Below, in pieces: positions 59,542 to 64,000 of a stretch of 64,000 bases of DNA (position 1 is its first letter; each line of letters begins with the position of its first letter). Source of the stretch: an uncultured beta proteobacterium (GTDB lineage: Bacteria; Pseudomonadota; Gammaproteobacteria; Burkholderiales; Rhodocyclaceae). The notes under the pieces are model-generated. The model saw only the letters and a program-made list of their open reading frames with translations. It did not search any database and was not told the origin of the DNA. A program made the position numbers and the translations under genes. The stretch spans positions 62,001 to 126,000 of the forward strand of contig CAIVQO010000011.1 in assembly GCA_903908065.1 (NCBI GenBank). The letters run 5' to 3'.

Positions 59542-60102
59542 CTACTTGACGGGCGGGGCCGCCCGATCCCGGGTGATCCGGTCCCGCCACTCCCAAACCG
59601 CTGCCTCTGCGCGACGCCGGAACGGGTCATCCTTCGCGGCCCGATGCAACCAGGTCTCCATCGCCTCCAGGGCGCCGCGGTAATCGCCCAGCCCTTCGAA
59701 GGCTTCCGCCATGCCGAAATAGGCATTGAGCTGATTGGGGTTAAGCGTCGTCGCGCCGTCGAAGAAATCGAGGGCCTCCTTATAGCGTTTCTGTCCCAAC
59801 AAGGCAAACCCCATGTTTACGTGAGCCTCGGGCATGGTCGGCGCAAGCTGCAGGACCCGGTGAAAGGCGGTCATTGCATGATCGTATTGCTTGGCGTGCA
59901 GCATCATCACGCCCTGCGTGAAGCGCTTGTCAATTTCCTCCTTGCGCTTCGAGTCGACATGCGCCTTGAGGTCGGCCTTGTCGGCGCCGTTGATCCAGCG
60001 ATCGAGCAAAAAGCCGCCGCCCGCGACGAGCGCTACGGTCAGCGCCAAAGCGACGATCCGGACATCCACCCGCTTGCGCACCGGCACGCTTGCCTCAGCC
60101 AT
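59542..60102 (-). CDS. Membrane-anchored TPR protein
   Basis: A 186-aa protein with one N-terminal membrane helix (VRIVALALTVALVAGGGFLLD, about 14-34) and three tetratricopeptide repeats (about 58-160: KRFTQGVMMLHAKQYDHAMTAF, AHVNMGFALLGQKRYKEALDFF, AYFGMAEAFEGLGDYRGALEAM). Its layout recalls the TPR half of CcmI/CcmH fusions. It may present apocytochromes or a dedicated partner to the neighbouring haem proteins. It overlaps the upstream oxidase-like gene by 8 bases and precedes ccmF. Confidence 0.85.
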   Translation of the reverse strand: MAEASVPVRKRVDVRIVALALTVALVAGGGFLLDRWINGADKADLKAHVDSKRKEEIDKRFTQGVMMLHAKQYDHAMTAFHRVLQLAPTMPEAHVNMGFALLGQKRYKEALDFFDGATTLNPNQLNAYFGMAEAFEGLGDYRGALEAMETWLHRAAKDDPFRRRAEAAVWEWRDRITRDRAAPPVK

Positions 60103-61453
60103 GGCGCGCCATCCGCAGGCTGACCGCCGGCCACAACTGGCGCAGCACGAGTACCAGGAAATACAGGATTCCAGCCGTGGCCAGCGTCCCGCCGAGCCCC
60201 ATCACGATGCGCGACAGGGTTTCGACGCTGAACTCGATGCCGACGTTGCCGGCGATCTTGCGCGGCGCGCCCATCAGCCCGGCGCCGGCCAGGCCGAACA
60301 TCATCAGCAGGATGCCGTTCCCATAAAGCCGCAATTGCCATTCGACGGCCCTGCGCGCCGGCGAGCCGCAGCCCAGGCAAGCCAGTACGCCATGGGTCAA
60401 TCCCATGAAGGCCAGCGTCACCGCGCCGATGGTGCCGTGGTAATGCGCGGTAACCAGCGTGGTCTGGCCGTCGATCATCGCCCCCAAGGCAATGCCGGCG
60501 ACTAGCAGGATCAGCGAAAGCGAAAACCCGGTCGCCGGAACGATTCCGGCGCGCCAGTGCGCGAGCATTAGCCAAACCGCGCATACCAGCGGAACCTGCC
60601 AGCTGGCCCACTGCATCAGGCTGGTGAAGGCTTTGAAGTAAGCCGGGCTGACGGGGTCCAGCAGCAGCAGGAGCGGCGCGATCAGCCCCGGCGCCGCCCC
60701 GATCGCAAGCAGGAATTTCAAGCGCGCGGCGGAAGGAAGCGGGATGCGGGCCGACGTCAGCCCCAGCCAGGCGAGCAGCATCAGCGTCGTCAGGCTGAAT
60801 TGCCAGATGTGGCCGGCGCCCCAGAACAGGGATTCAAACCGCGCGAGACCGAACAGCTCTGTAGGCAGCAACACCGCCGTAACTACGAAAACCAGCAAGG
60901 CGGCAAGCACCACGCTCGCCGCCAGCTTAAGCCCGAGTCGCATCACGTCAGACAGGGAGTCGGCGCTGGCGGTACGGCGATGCTCGGCGCCATCGTGCAT
61001 CACCCGTGCCGCCATGAGCAGTACCGCCAAACCGTAGGCGCCCAGGCCGGCAAAAAACCAGGGGCTGTCGAGGACCGGCAGGTAATTCGCCATCAAGGGC
61101 CGGATTGCGCCGAAGGCTGGCGACAGGGCCATCAGCAAGGCACCGGCGGCCGCCAGCGCCAGAGCAAACCAGTGCCAGCGCCCGGGCACGCGCACCAGAC
61201 CCAGGCTCCACAACACGCCGGCGAAGGCCATGAACCAGACCCATTGCGACAGATTGACGTGCAGCGTCAGCGCCACGCGGTAGAACTCGGTCCCGGGAAA
61301 CAGGGCACCCAAACCGGGCACCCGGGCAAACACGATAAGTATGGCGAACAGGCTGGACGCCGCCACTGCGGCCGTCGCCAGGACCAGCCAGCCTAGGGCC
61401 AGGCTCTCGCTGCCCGCGCCGCGTGCAGACGGCAGCATGGACTCCAGCCTCAC
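60095..61453 (-). CDS. Haem-copper oxidase subunit I-like membrane protein
   Basis: A 452-aa protein of about 12 membrane helices distantly like cytochrome oxidase subunit I. Candidate haem ligands are His in ALTLHVNLSQWVWF (helix 2 position) and in VTAHYHGTIGAVTL (helix 10 position, H-x-H). WGAGHIWQF aligns with the WxxGHxxxY site, but Tyr is Gln. No HH pair for the copper site was found. It therefore probably binds haem without being a normal oxidase. The GTG at 61453 overlaps the preceding TGA and has AAGGGGG upstream; ATG 61438 is an alternative. It sits between a CcsA-like gene and ccmF, suggesting haem transfer or a quinol/cytochrome module. A palindrome copy falls in a loop. Confidence 0.7.
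   Translation of the reverse strand: MRLESMLPSARGAGSESLALGWLVLATAAVAASSLFAILIVFARVPGLGALFPGTEFYRVALTLHVNLSQWVWFMAFAGVLWSLGLVRVPGRWHWFALALAAAGALLMALSPAFGAIRPLMANYLPVLDSPWFFAGLGAYGLAVLLMAARVMHDGAEHRRTASADSLSDVMRLGLKLAASVVLAALLVFVVTAVLLPTELFGLARFESLFWGAGHIWQFSLTTLMLLAWLGLTSARIPLPSAARLKFLLAIGAAPGLIAPLLLLLDPVSPAYFKAFTSLMQWASWQVPLVCAVWLMLAHWRAGIVPATGFSLSLILLVAGIALGAMIDGQTTLVTAHYHGTIGAVTLAFMGLTHGVLACLGCGSPARRAVEWQLRLYGNGILLMMFGLAGAGLMGAPRKIAGNVGIEFSVETLSRIVMGLGGTLATAGILYFLVLVLRQLWPAVSLRMARHG
60956..60982 (+). repeat. Dispersed palindromic element, copy 7
   Basis: Left arm GAGTCGGCG, loop CTGGCGGTA, right arm CGGCGAT. The 14 bases AGTCGGCGCTGGCG are shared exactly with the other copies. It encodes part of a hydrophilic loop (RTASADSLSD on the other strand) of the oxidase-like protein. 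Confidence 0.6.
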
Positions 61454-62265
61454 ACCGCCCCCTTGTGCGGCGATTCCGAGATGAAGGGAACGCCGAAGAA
61501 GGTGAGAAAGGCAAAAACGAATACGCCAAGGATCATCCACGCCCCCACGACCGGACTTGATTTCATGGTCACGCGCCAATGCAAGGCGAATGCCAGCATG
61601 ATCCAGGTAATGAAAGACCAGGTTTCGAGTGGATCCCAGGCCCAGTAGCGGCCCCAGGCATCCTGCGCCCAGATCGCGCCGGAAATCAGCATCAGCGTCT
61701 GGAAGATGATGCCCAGGGCCATGAAGCGGTAGGCCAGCTCGTCGAGGCGGTTGTCGCTAGGCAAGCTCTCAAAACGGGAAACGCCGATGCCGGCGCGACG
61801 CAGCAAGACAACGCCGGCCATGCCGACCGCGACCAGCACCGTACCGAGGAACAGCTTGGACAAGCTGACGTGGATGTACAGCCACGGTGTGCGGAAGCTG
61901 CGCGGGAAATGGCCATCGTGCGTACCGGACAAGGTCATCCAGCCAAGCATGATGAAAATGATGGGCATCACCACCGCAGCCGTACCACGGATCGACGGGT
62001 AGCGCCAGTAGGCGAAGGCAAAGATCAGGCTGAAACTCCAGACATTGCTGGCCAGGATCTCGAACAGCGTGATGAAGGGTCCATGACCCAGCCGCTCCCA
62101 GCGTAAACCCAGCGCAACGCTGAGCAGCAACACGCCGAGCAGCAGAGTCGCGAAGACAAAGCGATGCGGAGATTTTTTCAGCACCACGCCAAAGATCGCA
62201 ACCACGCCTGACAGGACGTAACTGACCACGGCCACCCAGAGGATCTGGAGTTCGCGCTGCTCCAT
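61450..62265 (-). CDS. ccsA: CcsA/CcmC-family haem-handling protein
   Basis: A 271-aa integral membrane protein of about eight helices with the WWD signature GAIWAQDAWGRYWAWDPLET near residues 202-221 and flanking histidines (HFPRSFRTPWLYIHVSLS; FALHWRV). The sequence is closest in style to CcsA (ResC, system II) rather than to CcmC. System II proteins normally pair with CcsB/ResB, which is not seen here. ATG 62265 is used; a GTG four codons upstream is possible. It is the first gene of the minus-strand set and is coupled to the oxidase-like gene by GTGA overlap. Confidence 0.85.
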   Translation of the reverse strand: MEQRELQILWVAVVSYVLSGVVAIFGVVLKKSPHRFVFATLLLGVLLLSVALGLRWERLGHGPFITLFEILASNVWSFSLIFAFAYWRYPSIRGTAAVVMPIIFIMLGWMTLSGTHDGHFPRSFRTPWLYIHVSLSKLFLGTVLVAVGMAGVVLLRRAGIGVSRFESLPSDNRLDELAYRFMALGIIFQTLMLISGAIWAQDAWGRYWAWDPLETWSFITWIMLAFALHWRVTMKSSPVVGAWMILGVFVFAFLTFFGVPFISESPHKGAV

Positions 62266-62350
62266 CAGCGGCCGCACCCGTCACGAACAACCGGGCCAAA
62301 CGACGTCCGGCGGTAAGATGACGTCTTCGAAACTCGTAAAATCATTGCGT

Positions 62351-62989
62351 ATGAATGGATGGACATGGACCGGTAAACCCTTGGGGCAGCACGCCGCCAG
62401 CCACCTAGTGACCATGGCCCTGCTGATCGGTTCCGCGGGGGTCGGGGCCCAGGGCACACCGGGCGCGAACCCGATCGCGAATTGTATCGAATGCCATGGC
62501 ACGGATGGCCTGGGCAATGAACCCGATTTCCCCCACCTCAATGGCATGCCGGAGCACTTGCTGAAGAACATGCTCGATGCCTTTCGGGCCGGCAAGCGCC
62601 CGCCCAAGGTTCGCATCCATCGCGAGATCCCGGCTGACGACGTGGCACTGATCGCCAAGCACTATGCCCAGCAAAAGGCCGTCCGCCCCAAGTCCGCGAC
62701 CCAGCCGGAGCTGGTCGCCCGCGGCGAATCCCTTTACCAGCAACGCTGCGCGGACTGCCATCTTGACAACGGGCGCGACTCCGACAAGGAGGCCCCGCTT
62801 ACTGCCGGACAGTCGTTGCCGTATCTTGTCGCCCAAACGCTCGCCTACAAAAACGGGGAGCGCAAGTTTCCCTACCTGATGGATGGCGCCTACCGCAACC
62901 TGAGCGACGAAGACCTTACCGCCATCGCCCATTTCTTCGCCGCCCAGGATCAGATCGCACCGGCCCAGGGACGACGCCGGCGGCGCTGA
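62351..62989 (+). CDS. Dihaem cytochrome c (c4/FccA-like)
   Basis: A 212-aa exported cytochrome with two haem sites, CIECH (45-49) and CADCH (133-137). The spacing and context (CHGTDGLGNEPDFPHLNGMPEHLLKNML) are typical of cytochrome c4 or the cytochrome subunit of flavocytochrome c. The signal peptide is long (HAASHLVTMALLIGSAGVGAQG) and the C-terminus is very basic (GRRRRR). Candidate distal Met residues are present in both halves. It diverges from the CcsA-like gene with an 85-base gap. A TAAAAT at 62337-62342 lies too near the ATG for a normal leader. Confidence 0.9.
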   Translation: MNGWTWTGKPLGQHAASHLVTMALLIGSAGVGAQGTPGANPIANCIECHGTDGLGNEPDFPHLNGMPEHLLKNMLDAFRAGKRPPKVRIHREIPADDVALIAKHYAQQKAVRPKSATQPELVARGESLYQQRCADCHLDNGRDSDKEAPLTAGQSLPYLVAQTLAYKNGERKFPYLMDGAYRNLSDEDLTAIAHFFAAQDQIAPAQGRRRRR

Positions 62990-62994
62990 GCGTC

Positions 62995-63025
62995 GAAAGT
63001 CGGCGCTGGCGAGACGCCGACATTC
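62995..63025 (+). repeat. Dispersed palindromic element, copy 8 (intergenic, best hairpin)
   Basis: Arms GAAAGTCGGCG and CGCCGACATTC pair at 10 of 11 positions around the loop CTGGCGAGA. It lies in the 68-base gap between two convergent genes, 6 bases after the cytochrome stop. It is the only intergenic copy and the one with the best stem, so it may also act as an mRNA 3'-end hairpin. Confidence 0.8.
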
Positions 63026-63057
63026 AGGTGGCGCTGATGGTCGCCTGCATGCGCGGC

Positions 63058-64000
63058 CTAACCGTAGAGCAGAATTGCCGGCGGGGTCGTCTCGAGGATG
63101 CTGCGACGCACGTGCTCATGCATTTCGATGTCGAGCACATCGAGGGGATTGAAGTCGTCGCTGAGAATCATGCCTTGTTCGGGCACCGAGACCAATCGGC
63201 CCTGCCTCAGCGCGAGTTGCACCAAGGTATCGGCCATTGGATGGACCCCCGTCAGATGGGTGCGCAAGGCGGCGTCAAGCTTGCGGTTCCCCGCCAGGAG
63301 GACGATGTTGCCGCCGCGTGCCGCCGGGTCGGCCGGATTGAACAGGGGAAACGCGGCAACTTCGGCGAACTGGGTGCGCAAGGTACGCACGACCGTCGGC
63401 AGCAACTGCGACTCGGCCCGCTTGCTTGCCAGCAGGTTGATTGCGACGACGCCGTCGTCCGTCAGGCGGGCACGAACCCGCGCTAGGGCTTCGCGCGTCA
63501 GCAAGTGGCTGGGGCTCACGTCGCCGGCAAAGGCATCCATCACCACCAGATCGAAGCGGCGCCCTTCGCCGGCCAGATAGAGTCGCGCGTCCTCGGTGAC
63601 GACCGGGTGCTCCACGCGCAGTCCGAAATGCCGCTCCGCCATCGCCACCACGAGCGGATCGATATCGATCGACTCGACTTCGATGCCCCGTCGCTGCAAC
63701 CGATCGGGGAGAACGCCGGCCCCGAGGCCGACCACCAGCGCCGAACGCAGCTCGGGATTCACGGCGAGCGGCAGCGCCTCGAGGAGATAGGAATACTCGT
63801 AGATCGAGAGTCCGCTGCGGATGTCGATGCCGCCCTGGACCACGCCGTCGATCAGCATTTCGCGAATCGAACCGTTAGTACCATGGTATTCGACGATCTT
63901 GACGTTGCCATAGTGGCTGTCATTGCTTGCCACCAGCCGCGCCTGGGTACCGTCGGCCAGGGTCGCCACCGGGAGTGGGCCGCTTGCCGGCCACAGCGCC
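63058..64000 (-). CDS. Spermidine synthase-like methyltransferase-fold protein (N-terminus beyond window)
   Basis: At least 313 aa, open to the right edge. Visible is the C-terminal half of a spermidine synthase-type Rossmann domain. It has a beta region (GNVKIVEYHGTNGSIREMLIDG), the nucleotide-type motif ALVVGLGAGVLPDRL, IDIDPLVVAMAERHFGL, DARLYLAGEGRRFDLVVMDAFAGD and a C-terminal part. Many such proteins in proteobacteria carry an N-terminal membrane (MFS-like) domain; the part beyond 64000 would decide this. A GTG at 63969 is in frame, but the frame stays open upstream, so it is not taken as the start. True polyamine synthesis is uncertain. Confidence 0.8.
   Translation of the reverse strand, partial: ALWPASGPLPVATLADGTQARLVASNDSHYGNVKIVEYHGTNGSIREMLIDGVVQGGIDIRSGLSIYEYSYLLEALPLAVNPELRSALVVGLGAGVLPDRLQRRGIEVESIDIDPLVVAMAERHFGLRVEHPVVTEDARLYLAGEGRRFDLVVMDAFAGDVSPSHLLTREALARVRARLTDDGVVAINLLASKRAESQLLPTVVRTLRTQFAEVAAFPLFNPADPAARGGNIVLLAGNRKLDAALRTHLTGVHPMADTLVQLALRQGRLVSVPEQGMILSDDFNPLDVLDIEMHEHVRRSILETTPPAILLYG

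Noticed and set aside
63058-63969. Spermidine synthase-like gene starting at the GTG at 63969
   Set aside because: The frame stays open to the window edge, and the residues upstream continue the same kind of sequence, so the gene is treated as truncated rather than starting there.

Overview
The window is about 64 kb of GC-rich bacterial chromosome (about 63% GC by eye), densely coding. It looks like a betaproteobacterium, most likely Rhodocyclales-like. This is inferred from gene order, the ccm-type cytochrome c maturation genes, the RF2 frameshift site and an abundance of c-type cytochromes and signalling proteins; no 16S gene is present to confirm it. No insertion sequence, phage, rRNA operon or CRISPR array was seen. 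One tRNA gene (Val, anticodon CAC) is present.

Layout. 1-6.8 kb (minus): the classic translation/envelope operon rpsB-tsf-pyrH-frr-uppS-cdsA-dxr-rseP, with rseP cut by the window edge and a good promoter in front of rpsB. 6.9-11.2 kb (plus): a degenerate class III cyclase-like gene, map and glnD. 11.2-14.8 kb (minus): a small unknown gene, then a DHA2 transporter / nitronate monooxygenase / IclR regulator operon. It diverges from a plus-strand acyl-CoA catabolic operon (15.0-22 kb) with thioesterase, a PimC/PimD-like acyl-CoA dehydrogenase pair, acyl-CoA synthetase, TesB-like thioesterase, zinc alcohol dehydrogenase and alpha/beta hydrolase. The shared intergenic region holds two related IclR-type palindromes. 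22-26.4 kb: DUF2461, truC, a small membrane protein, a DeaD-type helicase and gamma carbonic anhydrase. 26.4-32.1 kb (minus): pyrG-kdsA-DUF1330-eno-ftsB-SAF oxidoreductase. 32.2-40.7 kb: SapC-like gene, prfB (with programmed frameshift), lysS, mnmC, a glycine-zipper protein, a pseudo-M48 lipoprotein and gltX.

40.9-46.3 kb (minus): a second-messenger pair, namely a large PAS/GAF/GGDEF/EAL protein whose EAL half lacks key catalytic residues, followed by a class III cyclase fused to a hemerythrin-like domain with one iron ligand replaced. 46.6-54.5 kb (minus): the most unusual block. A histidine kinase and sigma-54-type response regulator are followed by a Sel1-repeat protein, a monohaem cytochrome, two tandem exported beta-propellers, a trihaem cytochrome, a lipoprotein and a Tat-exported HiPIP, ending at a strong terminator. 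This looks like a regulated periplasmic redox module of unknown purpose. 55.2-62.3 kb (minus): a CcsA-like haem protein, a haem-copper-oxidase-subunit-I-like membrane protein, a TPR protein and ccmF-ccmG-ccmH-ccmI. A dihaem cytochrome diverges from this set and a spermidine-synthase-like gene runs off the right edge.

The main structural finding is a dispersed short palindrome. At least seven clear copies, and one diverged copy, of a 25-31 bp hairpin are scattered through the window. They share 7-bp arms (GTCGGCG and its complement) and an invariant 9-nt loop of form CTGGCGNNA. All but one lie inside genes, usually in linkers, tails or signal peptides, on either strand and in several frames.
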